From positions 248,001-312,000 of the forward strand of contig NZ_NJER01000001.1 of NCBI RefSeq assembly GCF_002753895.1: 64,000 nt of DNA. Direction: 5' to 3'. The notes below the pieces were generated by a model that saw only the letters and a program-made list of their open reading frames with translations, was not told the origin of the DNA and searched no databases. Origin of the DNA: Halobacteriovorax sp. JY17 (GTDB taxonomy: Bacteria > Bdellovibrionota > Bacteriovoracia > Bacteriovoracales > Bacteriovoracaceae). The translations under genes were made by a program, and so were the position numbers. Below, one piece after another: positions 35,342 through 44,250 of this stretch (position 1 is the first letter of the stretch; each line of letters opens with the position of its first letter).

Positions 35342-36087
35342 TATTCAATCTCAATTCTATTGATTAAATTTTCTATTACGTGGTCTTTGATTTTTGCGTG
35401 TAGTAGGTCAAGTTCCTTTTGTAAGCTATGGTAATACCACATGATGATAATACTTAGGAGAAGGCTCACAAGTGTTGTGTCGAAGGCGACTCCTAATGTT
35501 GCAGTAATGAGGTTCATATCACCACTATTCGCTATCATTAGGGCCTGTGAAATTCCAAGAACAGTTCCTACAAAACCAATCGATGGGATAACCCAAGTAA
35601 GGTATCTAATATTTGATTGATCAGACTCTGATAGCTCTTTATTGATGTCTGTTTGAATACTAATTATTTCGATCATTTCTGGAATTGACTTTGTTGCTCT
35701 AAATTTAAGACAGGCCTTCGTGATCATTTTAAAAAGTAGTAACTCTTTTCTCTTATCTAGTGAAGTTACTTTTAAATGAATATCACTAACTTCGGCCGGA
35801 AGAATTAAATGCTTTTCTTCCGTTGGAAGTAATTTAACTTTAAAGGCCTTATTCTCTTTTACAATTTTCTTTAATAGATCTCGTATTTCAAAGAAGGCCC
35901 AAAAGAATGCAATATAGGTGAAGCATTGAATATAGCCTCCGCCTAGAAAGTCTCCTCCTAGAAGAATAAAGAATCTGTGAACGATACTATCACTAGTGAA
36001 GTGAAATCCGATGGCCATACAGAAAGTAAAGAGAATTGATATTGTCGCAGCTTTCGTTAAATCAATAAGCTTTTCATTAATTTTCAT
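35341..36087 (-). CDS. MotA/TolQ/ExbB-like proton channel protein
   Basis: A 248-residue inner-membrane protein. Four hydrophobic helices at about 14-31, 51-68, 163-185 and 195-219 give a MotA-like layout, with a cytoplasmic loop of about 90 residues between helices 2 and 3. The segment WVIPSIGFVGTVLGISQAL followed by TLGVAFDTTLVSLLLSI is the TolQ/ExbB/MotA channel signature. The open frame extends to 36117, but ATG 36087 has a TAAGGA site at a proper distance, so I prefer it. A small palindrome (AAGTAT-tag-ATACTT, 36097-36111) lies just upstream. It is followed by the VWA gene. Confidence 0.85.
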   Translation of the reverse strand: MKINEKLIDLTKAATISILFTFCMAIGFHFTSDSIVHRFFILLGGDFLGGGYIQCFTYIAFFWAFFEIRDLLKKIVKENKAFKVKLLPTEEKHLILPAEVSDIHLKVTSLDKRKELLLFKMITKACLKFRATKSIPEMIEIISIQTDINKELSESDQSNIRYLTWVIPSIGFVGTVLGISQALMIANSGDMNLITATLGVAFDTTLVSLLLSIIIMWYYHSLQKELDLLHAKIKDHVIENLINRIEIE

Positions 36088-36152
36088 AAAATCCTTAAGT
36101 ATTAGATACTTTTCCATTTTAATCTAGAATAGCATTTTGAAAAAGGGGGAAA

Positions 36153-39100
36153 TTAGGAAAAGAGAAAGACAAGATCACTTGAATCTATATCCTTTAGTAC
36201 TGTTGAATTTGAGAAGAAGAGATTATCTATGAGCTTCTTCTTTCTCTTTTGCATTTCGACGATTTTTTCTTCAACTGTATTCTCGCTGAGAAGTTTTATG
36301 GCGTAGACTTCGCTTTTTTGACCAATTCTGTGAATTCTGTCGATTGCTTGGCCTTCAACTGCTGGATTCCACCAAGGGTCTAGAAGAAAACAGTATTTGG
36401 CCTCTGTTAGGTTAAGTCCGTATCCTCCCGCTTTAAGTGAGATGAGAAAGGCCGTCTTCTTAGGATTTTCTTTGAATTCATCTATAACTTCTTCTCTATT
36501 ATTGGTCTGACCATCTAAGTAGGAGAATTCGATTCCTTCTAATTGAAGTCTTTCTTGAACAATTTTTAGAAACTTTGTGAATTGACTAAAGACGAGGGCT
36601 TTTTCTCCAGACTTTGCAATAACTTTGAGCTTTTCAATTAAAATCTCAAGTTTAGAACTTTCGCTGTCCTTGTAAATAGGATTGATGAGTCCTGGATGGC
36701 AAGCTGCTTGTCTAAGTCTTAGTAGCGCCTCTAAAATATGAACTTTACTTTTTTTAATGCCAACCTTTTGAACTTTATCCATCAATTTGGTTCGATAATG
36801 TTCTTTTAATTCATTGTAGATTTTATTCTGATCTTCAGAGAGAACGACAGGAAGAATTGACTCATACTTCTCAGGAAGATCTCTTAGAACATCAGATTTT
36901 AATCTTCTAAGTATTAGCGGTCTTAGACCTTTTAAAATATTTTCAACAACGCTCTCATTTCCGTCTGTTAGATTTTCTTTAGAAATTTTTTGCTGGTTAA
37001 AGACTTTAGGGGATAAGAACCTAAAGAGAGTGAAGAGTTCACTTAAACTATTCTCAATAGGTGTTCCCGTTACAATGAATCGACTTCTAGAATTAAGTAA
37101 GAGAACGCTCTTAGAAGTTAGAGAGCTCTCATTCTTTATGTGTTGAGCCTCATCTAGAATAATTGTATCAAACCTTGTATCTTTTAAGATTTCGTAGTCA
37201 TTCCTTGTGATTCCATAAGTACAGAACATTATATCGAAGTCTTCTTCGAGAAGTTTAACTCTTGAGTCTCTTTGTCCCTCGTAAATCACAGTTTTTATTT
37301 CGGGGCAAAATTTTGCAGCTTCTTTTCTCCAATTGTGAATTAGAGATTTTGGAACAATAATGAGATGCTTTGTCCTTCCTTGTATTCTTAGTATTTCAAG
37401 ATGACAAAGTATTTGAATTGTTTTACCAAGCCCCATTTCATCAGCAAGGCAGCCTCCGAGTGAGAGAGAGTCAATGAAATTTAGCCACTGAACACCTTCT
37501 CTTTGATAATCTCTCAAAGTTCCAGTAAATGTTTTAGGAATATTTAAGAGGGGAGCTTCTTTTGCGTGCTTGAGTTTTTCTAAGAGAATACTATAGCTTG
37601 GAGTATCAGTTTTAAGAAGCTTCTCTTCAAATAATAAATCCATATAGAGAACATGATCCTTTGCGATCATTAATTTCTCATCTGCTATATAGCTCATATG
37701 TTCGAGTCTTAAATGTTTTCTTAGCCAATCAAGGGGAGCAAGTCCTAATGTTCCATTTTTTAGAGGAATAAGTGCTTGTGAATCTTTTGCCATGGCAAGT
37801 ATTTTTGGTGTATGAAAACTTTCTTCATCGAACTCTAAGTTTGATTTAACTTCAAACCAATCATCTTCAGTTTTTAAAGTTATTCCCATACTCTTTGGAA
37901 CGGAAACTCTCTTATTCTTAGCATAGACTTCGATTTTTAAGTTTATGAGTTTTTCAATCTTATCATTGAAGTTATCAGCAGATATTTCAATTTTTCTACT
38001 AAAGTCTTTATTGGCAAGATTGAGATTTAAAATTTCTGCAATGCTCACAAGAAGCTCTTCTTCTTTTAGGGTATTCTTTACTCTTAGTATTCTTTGATCT
38101 ACCTGATTTAAAGGGAGAGGGCTTAGTGGTGAGTGCCAATTCTCTTCAAAGGTACAAATGATCTGTGCCCATATAATAGGACCTAGAGGACCTGAGGATA
38201 TATCAAGGTTCATTCTTATTATTGGGTCTACTTCCTCTCGGTCAATTTTTATACTCTTAGGTATCTCAAGATTAGCGAGAGTCGGGTGCTTTGAAATAAA
38301 ACTCTTTAGATCTTTCTTTTGGAGCTCTTCTTTTTTGAAGCTGGTTTTGCCCTCTAAAAATTCAGTAAATAATGGTTTTAAACCTCTATAGTTGACTTTT
38401 AAAATTGAGCCTTTGAAAATAGCGAGGTCAATTCCAGAGATGATTGTTACTTCTCCTATTTCTAGAACTTCTCCGTTTAGGTTAAAGAAAGGAACAAAAT
38501 TCCAATCAGTTGAATCATCGAGTTTACTGTGAGCAACTAAGCTTTCTTTAATATTAAAGTTAAGCTTTCTGTCACCTGAATCAACTAGAGAAGACTTGCT
38601 CACAAGAGGAAGTAGGTAGTCTATACTTTCTATAGGAATTTCAAAGAATGAATTCTTTCCACGAATATTTTTTCTCTGCCAATATGTCTTAGAGTGAATT
38701 GTGGTCATACGTCTGAAAATTTCAACAAGCCCTCTATCGGAACTTGTAAGCGTATCAATGAGCTTATCTGTTACTTGAACAATTCTTCCATCAACTGTGA
38801 ATTCAATTCTAAGGAAACCCTCTTGCATTGGATATTTTTCAAAAATCTTAAAGCCTAATGACTTTTCCTTTTCTTCTTCCAGTGAATACTTTGTCTCAAA
38901 GTCTAGTCTCTGTTTCTCAAAGGCTTCATCTAATTTGTGGAGAATATCAGAGCCGTGTCTTTTAAAAGGATCAATATTAGTATCAGTAAAAGAGCTAATA
39001 AACTCGACTTTTTGAAGGCTTTGTCCAAGCTCTGGGAAGAGCTCACTATTTGCTGCGAGAATAGTTGCCCATAGATGAGGGCAAGCCTCGGTTATTTGAA

Positions 39101-39329
39101 ATTCATTGCAATCACAACTGGCCTTGGTGGCCTGATAGGACTTAAACTGTATCCATTCAAGGGAGATATTATGAATCTTCTCCCCGAGAGTATAGGCCTT
39201 GATTTCATTGGCCTGTGAGTGAGAAATACGTACTAATTTGCTAGACAGGAGTGATTCACCAATTTTTTTTTGATTATTGTTGAAGTAATAGGCACATTTA
39301 TTAGAAAAACTCACAAGATTTGATACCAT
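36153..39329 (-). CDS. SWIM zinc-finger SNF2-family helicase
   Basis: A 1058-residue ATPase. A SWIM zinc-finger sits near the N-terminus (Cys72-x-Cys74, Cys83, His85). The middle 400 residues are of unclear fold. The SNF2 motor fills about 600-1050: motif I CLADEMGLGKTIQ, motif II ILDEAQ, motif III VTGTPIENS, and motifs V and VI in GGYGLNLTEAKYCFLLDPWWN and QAIDRIHRIGQ. Such proteins translocate on double-stranded DNA. The layout is common in free-standing bacterial SNF2 proteins. It lies 65 bases upstream of the MotA/TolQ-like gene on the same strand with no terminator between them. Confidence 0.93.
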   Translation of the reverse strand: MVSNLVSFSNKCAYYFNNNQKKIGESLLSSKLVRISHSQANEIKAYTLGEKIHNISLEWIQFKSYQATKASCDCNEFQITEACPHLWATILAANSELFPELGQSLQKVEFISSFTDTNIDPFKRHGSDILHKLDEAFEKQRLDFETKYSLEEEKEKSLGFKIFEKYPMQEGFLRIEFTVDGRIVQVTDKLIDTLTSSDRGLVEIFRRMTTIHSKTYWQRKNIRGKNSFFEIPIESIDYLLPLVSKSSLVDSGDRKLNFNIKESLVAHSKLDDSTDWNFVPFFNLNGEVLEIGEVTIISGIDLAIFKGSILKVNYRGLKPLFTEFLEGKTSFKKEELQKKDLKSFISKHPTLANLEIPKSIKIDREEVDPIIRMNLDISSGPLGPIIWAQIICTFEENWHSPLSPLPLNQVDQRILRVKNTLKEEELLVSIAEILNLNLANKDFSRKIEISADNFNDKIEKLINLKIEVYAKNKRVSVPKSMGITLKTEDDWFEVKSNLEFDEESFHTPKILAMAKDSQALIPLKNGTLGLAPLDWLRKHLRLEHMSYIADEKLMIAKDHVLYMDLLFEEKLLKTDTPSYSILLEKLKHAKEAPLLNIPKTFTGTLRDYQREGVQWLNFIDSLSLGGCLADEMGLGKTIQILCHLEILRIQGRTKHLIIVPKSLIHNWRKEAAKFCPEIKTVIYEGQRDSRVKLLEEDFDIMFCTYGITRNDYEILKDTRFDTIILDEAQHIKNESSLTSKSVLLLNSRSRFIVTGTPIENSLSELFTLFRFLSPKVFNQQKISKENLTDGNESVVENILKGLRPLILRRLKSDVLRDLPEKYESILPVVLSEDQNKIYNELKEHYRTKLMDKVQKVGIKKSKVHILEALLRLRQAACHPGLINPIYKDSESSKLEILIEKLKVIAKSGEKALVFSQFTKFLKIVQERLQLEGIEFSYLDGQTNNREEVIDEFKENPKKTAFLISLKAGGYGLNLTEAKYCFLLDPWWNPAVEGQAIDRIHRIGQKSEVYAIKLLSENTVEEKIVEMQKRKKKLIDNLFFSNSTVLKDIDSSDLVFLFS

Positions 39330-39369
39330 ATTAACTAGAAACTGTCCTAACTTTTACGACGAGGAATTT

Positions 39370-39762
39370 ATGTCAAATAATACAGCGATGGGCGAATTAT
39401 CATTAAGAACACTAGCAATGCCGGCAGATACAAATCCAAATGGAGATATCTTTGGTGGTTGGCTAATGTCCCAAATGGATATTGCAGGAAGTATCTTTGC
39501 TATGAAGCATTGCGGCGGAAGAGTCGTCACAGTGGCCGTCGATTCTATGGTTTTCCATTCTCCAGTTCATGTTGGGGATATAGTTTGTTGCTACTCGGAA
39601 CTTATTAAACAGGGAAATACTTCGCTTACAATTAAAATTGAAGTTTTCGTTGTAAAGAGATTCCAAGATATACGAACGAAGGTTACTGAAGGACAATTTA
39701 CTTACGTGAGAATTGATGAACGTGGAAAGCCGACGGCAATTGATAAATTAAGGAATTCATAA
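39370..39762 (+). CDS. yciA: Acyl-CoA thioesterase, YciA-like
   Basis: A 130-residue hotdog-fold thioesterase. The signature MPADTNPNGDIFGGWLMSQMDIAGSIFA contains the catalytic Asn-x-x-Gly-Asp loop of YciA enzymes, which hydrolyse a range of acyl-CoAs. The length is normal. GAGGAA precedes the ATG. The downstream ABC gene starts on the very next base, so they are co-translated. Confidence 0.93.
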   Translation: MSNNTAMGELSLRTLAMPADTNPNGDIFGGWLMSQMDIAGSIFAMKHCGGRVVTVAVDSMVFHSPVHVGDIVCCYSELIKQGNTSLTIKIEVFVVKRFQDIRTKVTEGQFTYVRIDERGKPTAIDKLRNS

Positions 39763-40470
39763 ATGATTATTGCAGAAAATATTTCAAAGAAATATGGAAG
39801 TCATATTGCTCTTAAGAATGTGAGCTTAAATGTAAAAAGAGGCGAGGTCTTTGCTTTGCTTGGACCAAATGGAGCAGGGAAGACGACTTTTGTAAAAGCT
39901 CTCTTAGGACTTGTGAATTTATCTGAGGGAAAAATTCTCTTAGCAGATAGGGAAGTAAGTGATCCTAAAAGTCGTGAAGGAGTGGGCTACTTACCTGAGA
40001 AATTTTCTTTTCATCACTACTACACTGTCTATGGTTGCGTGGAATTCTTTGGAAAAATGAACGGCTTTAGTGGAAGTGATTTACGAGAGCGTACTCTCTC
40101 TGCTTTAGATAAAGTAGGAATAAACGACCTTGCAATGAAGAAATTAGATGAAATCTCTAAAGGGCAGATGCAAAGAACTGGGATTGCGACTCTATTAGTT
40201 GCAGACAATCAATTAATTATTCTGGATGAACCTTTTTCAGGGCTTGATCCAATGGCAATAAAAGAGCTTAAGGATATTATTGCTGGACTTGCAAAGGATG
40301 ATGAAAAAACTGTTTTCATCAACTCTCATATCCTCTCAGAAATGGAAAAAATCTGTGACTCAATGGCAATTCTAAATAAGGGAGAACTCATTGTAAGTGG
40401 TAAAATTTCAGAGCTTATTCAGAGTGAAAGTTTAGAGGAATACTTTTATAAATTAGTAAAGGAAAGTTAA
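39763..40470 (+). CDS. ABC transporter ATP-binding protein (ABC-2/NosF type)
   Basis: A 235-residue ABC ATPase with Walker A (LLGPNGAGKTTFVKALL), a signature variant ISKGQMQRTGIA in place of LSGGQ, Walker B (LIILDEPFSGLDPMA) and the switch His in FINSHILSEME. The SKGQ signature and YLPEKFSFHHYYTVYGCVEFF segment are like NosF or other ABC-2 exporters. It overlaps by one base with the permease gene. No nos genes are nearby, so a nitrous-oxide reductase role is not supported. Confidence 0.92.
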   Translation: MIIAENISKKYGSHIALKNVSLNVKRGEVFALLGPNGAGKTTFVKALLGLVNLSEGKILLADREVSDPKSREGVGYLPEKFSFHHYYTVYGCVEFFGKMNGFSGSDLRERTLSALDKVGINDLAMKKLDEISKGQMQRTGIATLLVADNQLIILDEPFSGLDPMAIKELKDIIAGLAKDDEKTVFINSHILSEMEKICDSMAILNKGELIVSGKISELIQSESLEEYFYKLVKES

Positions 40471-41282
40471 TGAATTTTTCAATTATAAGAATACTAACAG
40501 AGAATACAATAGCAAAGGAATATAGAAATAAGGCACTACTCTTTATTTTTATTTTTACTCTTGGAGTAATAACTCTCGCCAATATATTATTAGACTTTAT
40601 TAATACAAATTTTAATATTGGAGGAGCTGCAGGTCTTGGGGACAAAGGGTTCTTTATTATGTTCTTTGTGATTTCTTCCATCTCAACAATCACCTCAATT
40701 CTTCTTGGCCTCGGCTGTATTAAATCAGACTTTGAGTCATCTTCAATTTCTCAGATTCTAGCCTTTCCGATTAGAAGAATTGAATTTCTTATTTCAAGAG
40801 TTTTAGGAGCGTGGATTATTGCTCTCCTATTTTTTCTTCTCTCTGTTGGTTACACAGTTCTCCTATTCTCTTTGACGACCTCAACTTCATTTATTAATGG
40901 ATCACTTTTCTTTGCCACTATTTCAATGGGAGCAAATATGCTCACATTAATTACTTTCTCTGCTCTTATTTCTCTCTATGTTCCAAAGCTCTATGCGTTT
41001 ATTATTTTGATGTTCTTTAGAACTTATACTGCGGCAACAGGCTCTTATTTAGTCAGCCAGGGCCCAGAAGCCCTCTTTACAGACCTCTCCTTTATGAAGG
41101 TGATTAACTTGTCTCTCTACTTCTTCTTTCCAAGAATGCAGGTGATGGATGCTTACTCAAAAGAGTTCTTAGCGGGAGCAAGTTTTACTATGGATAGTCT
41201 CGCTTTCTTTAGTCATTACTTTGTAACTTTCATTATTCTCTTCGCTATTTTTGGAGCGCTCTTTTCTAGAAAAGAAGTTTAG
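40470..41282 (+). CDS. ABC-2 type transporter permease
   Basis: A 270-residue inner-membrane protein with about six helices, starting one base before the stop of its ATPase gene. The region FESSSISQILAFPIRRIEFLISRVLGAW resembles the coupling helix of NosY/ABC-2 permeases. The exported substrate is unknown. It ends 1 base before a convergent gene. Confidence 0.88.
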   Translation: MNFSIIRILTENTIAKEYRNKALLFIFIFTLGVITLANILLDFINTNFNIGGAAGLGDKGFFIMFFVISSISTITSILLGLGCIKSDFESSSISQILAFPIRRIEFLISRVLGAWIIALLFFLLSVGYTVLLFSLTTSTSFINGSLFFATISMGANMLTLITFSALISLYVPKLYAFIILMFFRTYTAATGSYLVSQGPEALFTDLSFMKVINLSLYFFFPRMQVMDAYSKEFLAGASFTMDSLAFFSHYFVTFIILFAIFGALFSRKEV

Positions 41283-41283
41283 A

Positions 41284-41643
41284 CTATCTTGTAAGAACAA
41301 ACTCTAGCTTATTATGAGAAATAGAGTTTGTTCTGGCGGTAAAAGTAATGGTCTTAATATGTTTTTTACTGAGAGACCATTTTCCTATTTCCTCTCCATT
41401 CATTTTCTTTATATCTAAGACTAAGAAAGTGCCATCAGAGAATTCCAAATATATTTCTTTAATCGTAATACTCTTGGTCGACTTTACAGTTAGGTGATTT
41501 ATTGACTTGGCCCTTATGGAAAAGGTTTTAGTTATAGGGAGGTTGATCTGCTCTAGATTTGCCTGTAGGTGAAAGTTCTCCCTAATCGCTCCTATGGAGG
41601 CGAGACTGAAGAAAAACAATAATAAACAGATTCGTTTTGACAC
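41284..41643 (-). CDS. Small exported protein, unknown function
   Basis: A 119-residue protein with a signal peptide (ICLLLFFFSLASIGA). The rest looks like a single beta-sandwich domain of short alternating strands with many Thr and Ile residues and no cysteine. No family is recognised. It is a lone gene that ends beside the convergent ABC permease. The 126 bases upstream of it hold no gene that I can support. Confidence 0.6.
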   Translation of the reverse strand: MSKRICLLLFFFSLASIGAIRENFHLQANLEQINLPITKTFSIRAKSINHLTVKSTKSITIKEIYLEFSDGTFLVLDIKKMNGEEIGKWSLSKKHIKTITFTARTNSISHNKLEFVLTR

Positions 41644-41769
41644 TACTTCTACTCTTTAAAAATATGGTAGATTAATTAGAGCAATAATAGTGCCACAGTT
41701 GTTCTTGTGAAATTAGCTACTAGATGCGATGCGTTTTGAATGCAAAGTGAAACCAATGCCCTTATGGCA

Positions 41770-42819
41770 CTAGTCTTTCACGTCTATTGTCCACTCTCGT
41801 TTTTTCTCAGGAACAGAGCTAATCGAGAAATCTACTCTTCCAATTTCTCTATTATCTGAGCTCATGACCTTTGCTCTCCAGAAACCATTGGTGTAATTCT
41901 TCTTGTAAGCATAGGCCCTGTAACCCCAAGTATTGCCCCCCTGAATGGAAAGAGGAATGCGGTCACTTATTTTCCAAATCTTGTCCCACTTCTCCCATTG
42001 AATATAGAGCTTCTCACTAAGTCCTTTAGGGGCGAATACTCTTGCAAAGACGTAGACGCTGTCGCCCGGTTGGGCCTTAAAGCTTGTGTCACTAAAACCA
42101 AAGAAGTTGGTAAAAGAGCTTTCACTGTAGAGATTATAAGAATTTTCTAGTTTTACAATTTTATGATAGACGCCAATTTCCTTCACACTGAGAGGAACAG
42201 GAGGGAGAATATTAGTAAAGTAACCAATGATTAAAAAAACACTCATAGCAGCTGAAATAATTTTAGATTCGTTAGTCGCTGGATGTTTTAGTCTTTGCAA
42301 GAGGATTGGAAGAGTTATCGCCGCGAGAGTAATTGTTAAAAAGAAAATAAAACTCCCTATAAAACCAATGAGTACAGGAATATAGATTATAAAATAGGCA
42401 CTAATGCAAAATTGAACAAGGGTTAACTTTATAAGGCTTCCTCTTGCTTGGAAGAGGGGGGATTCATTGGCAAGAAGAATCAGCAGGACAATGACGATGA
42501 ATATTCCAGAACTAGAAAGAGAGCTACTCTTAAAAAAGAAAATAGCAAAACCACTCAATAGCCCTCCCGCTAGAAAATGAAAAATATCTCTTTGATATTC
42601 TGAAAACTTCTGAAGCCAAGACTTCTTGTACTCTTTCTCAAGGTAGACATAACTTAGAATAAGGAGTGACAAGTAGATAGTGTGACCTAGGAAGTTTCCA
42701 AATTCATCAACTTGTCCAAGTGTGGCCACATCGAAGAGAAATCCTGATATGAAGAAAATGGCGATCAATAAGTTCGGGTATTTCTGGTGAAAGTCTTTGC
42801 TCTTTTGGATAAATTTCAT
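41770..42819 (-). CDS. Polytopic membrane protein with C-terminal DUF2914 domain
   Basis: A 349-residue protein with about seven membrane helices in residues 15-215 and a periplasmic C-terminal DUF2914 domain (about 235-345). The DUF2914 run is recognisable from YVFARVFAPKGLSEKLYIQWEKWDK, IPLSIQGGNTWGYRAYAYK and GFWRAKVMSSDNREIGRVDF. The family's function is unknown. It lies divergently next to the HD-GYP-like gene. Confidence 0.8.
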   Translation of the reverse strand: MKFIQKSKDFHQKYPNLLIAIFFISGFLFDVATLGQVDEFGNFLGHTIYLSLLILSYVYLEKEYKKSWLQKFSEYQRDIFHFLAGGLLSGFAIFFFKSSSLSSSGIFIVIVLLILLANESPLFQARGSLIKLTLVQFCISAYFIIYIPVLIGFIGSFIFFLTITLAAITLPILLQRLKHPATNESKIISAAMSVFLIIGYFTNILPPVPLSVKEIGVYHKIVKLENSYNLYSESSFTNFFGFSDTSFKAQPGDSVYVFARVFAPKGLSEKLYIQWEKWDKIWKISDRIPLSIQGGNTWGYRAYAYKKNYTNGFWRAKVMSSDNREIGRVDFSISSVPEKKREWTIDVKD

Positions 42820-42879
42820 AAATCTTATTGTAATCTAAGAATTTAGTTAAAATGAATATTTCTTGGCGCTGAATTATAC

Positions 42880-42885
42880 TATAAT
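42880..42885 (+). promoter_or_regulatory. Perfect -10 box giving a near-leaderless mRNA
   Basis: TATAAT (42880-42885) is followed after only six bases by the ATG of the HD-GYP-like gene, and no ribosome-binding site is present. If this box is used, transcription starts at or next to the start codon. The -35 position (TATTTC) is poor. Confidence 0.5.
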
Positions 42886-42891
42886 ACTAAT

Positions 42892-44250
42892 ATGTTAAAA
42901 TTATTACTAATTGAGTCTAACGATAGAGTTTTAAAGTTGCTTGGTGACGGGTTGTCGTTAGACTTTGATGCCAAAATTCTAAGTACTTATAAGACTTTCG
43001 ATGCCAAGCAGATTATTGATCATGAAAGACCTAATCTCATTATCGTAAGAAATAAATTTAAAGTTGATGATGAAAGTATTGAAATGGCCAATACGATAAT
43101 GAATTATCTCTATGATATTCGCTCTAAAATTCCTGTCATTGTGTTGGGAGACTTTGAGTTTCCTTCTGGTATTTTTGAAGTACTTCCTGATCGTTTTCGT
43201 ATTGAAGAGTTGAAGCGATTAATCATTAAATTATTAAAAATTAGTCCAGATCAGCTAAGACAGATGAAGTTACCAGATTATGTTCCTCTGGCAATTCAAA
43301 ACTTTTATCTAATGGATATTGCCTCTTGTGATATTTATATAAAATTGCAAACAAAGACTGAAGAGAAATTTATTAAGAGAATTAATAAAGATGATTCTAT
43401 TGATAAGTCCGCAGTTCAAAAGTATGAGGAAAATAATGTTCAGTTCTTTTATATTAGAAAAGAAGAGCATACTCACTTGTTAAATGAACTACTCCAGCAG
43501 TCACTTGAAAAAATTGTGAATGTTGCTAAGAGCGGGCGTAGTGTTCACGAAATTAATTCAGATACCTATAGCATTAGTCAAAATCTTATTGATGCAGTAG
43601 GAGTAACTGATCATACTGTTCGACTTTCAAATGTTGCCATAGCTGCAATGTCGAAGTCTATTGAGGGACATAGAGAGATGTCTGGTTTGATAAAAGATAT
43701 TTTAGATAATCCGGGAAGCTATGCTTATAAGAGAAATTATCTGACTTCTGCTCTTTGCCATGAGGTTGCTCCTCTAATGGACTGGGGAACTGGGGAGCAA
43801 CTTAGTTTACAACAAGAGAAGATGACATACTTAAGCTTCTTTCACGATATTTATTTGAGAAACGAATCTCATCTAAAGATATTCTCTAATGAAGATGTGA
43901 AGAATCTCGAATTAGAGGCAGGAGATCTTGTTTTAAACCATGCGAATATGGCCGCGAATTTAATTCAGTCTTTCCCAAAAACGCCATCAGGAGTGGATAT
44001 TCTTATTAAGCAGCATCATGGAACAACAACTGGTGTAGGGTTTGCTGGAAATTATTCTGCCGGAATATCTCCAATGGCGATTGTGTTTATTGTTATTGAA
44101 AAATACGCTTATCATATCTTGGAGCATAGTTCTGAAGAATTAGAAGATATTGTCACGAGGAAAGGTATCTTTCACAGACTCTATGAAGAGTTTAAATTAC
44201 CTAGTTACAAGAGAATTGTTGATATTTTAAATAAACTCTCAATAACCTAA
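42892..44250 (+). CDS. Pseudo-receiver plus degenerate HD-GYP-like protein
   Basis: A 452-residue protein with three parts. Residues 1-118 look like a receiver domain (LLLIESND start), but the phosphoacceptor place is Arg53-Asn54, so it is a pseudo-receiver. Residues 125-205 are the small domain often found before HD-GYP modules in Bdellovibrio relatives. Residues 225-440 are an HD domain in which the metal ligands are all present (His290, His318-Asp319, His350, His377-His378), but the HHExxDGxGYP motif reads HHGTTTGVGF. It may therefore bind cyclic-di-GMP without cutting it or have a changed substrate. It overlaps the convergent MipA gene by 4 bases. Confidence 0.8.
   Translation: MLKLLLIESNDRVLKLLGDGLSLDFDAKILSTYKTFDAKQIIDHERPNLIIVRNKFKVDDESIEMANTIMNYLYDIRSKIPVIVLGDFEFPSGIFEVLPDRFRIEELKRLIIKLLKISPDQLRQMKLPDYVPLAIQNFYLMDIASCDIYIKLQTKTEEKFIKRINKDDSIDKSAVQKYEENNVQFFYIRKEEHTHLLNELLQQSLEKIVNVAKSGRSVHEINSDTYSISQNLIDAVGVTDHTVRLSNVAIAAMSKSIEGHREMSGLIKDILDNPGSYAYKRNYLTSALCHEVAPLMDWGTGEQLSLQQEKMTYLSFFHDIYLRNESHLKIFSNEDVKNLELEAGDLVLNHANMAANLIQSFPKTPSGVDILIKQHHGTTTGVGFAGNYSAGISPMAIVFIVIEKYAYHILEHSSEELEDIVTRKGIFHRLYEEFKLPSYKRIVDILNKLSIT

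Noticed and set aside
36088-36117. Upstream start for the MotA/TolQ-like gene
   Set aside because: ATG 36117 has no ribosome-binding site, whereas ATG 36087 follows TAAGGA at a normal distance.
34484-39329. Calling this locus a true Zorya system
   Set aside because: There is no ZorC, no OmpA/peptidoglycan-binding domain, and SWIM-SNF2 proteins are common as free-standing genes. I list it only as a Zorya-like layout.
41689-41771. A possible structured RNA between AGTGCCA and TGGCACT
   Set aside because: The 7-base arms are 69 bases apart, the right arm covers the stop codon of the DUF2914 gene, and no clear inner fold or promoter is seen.
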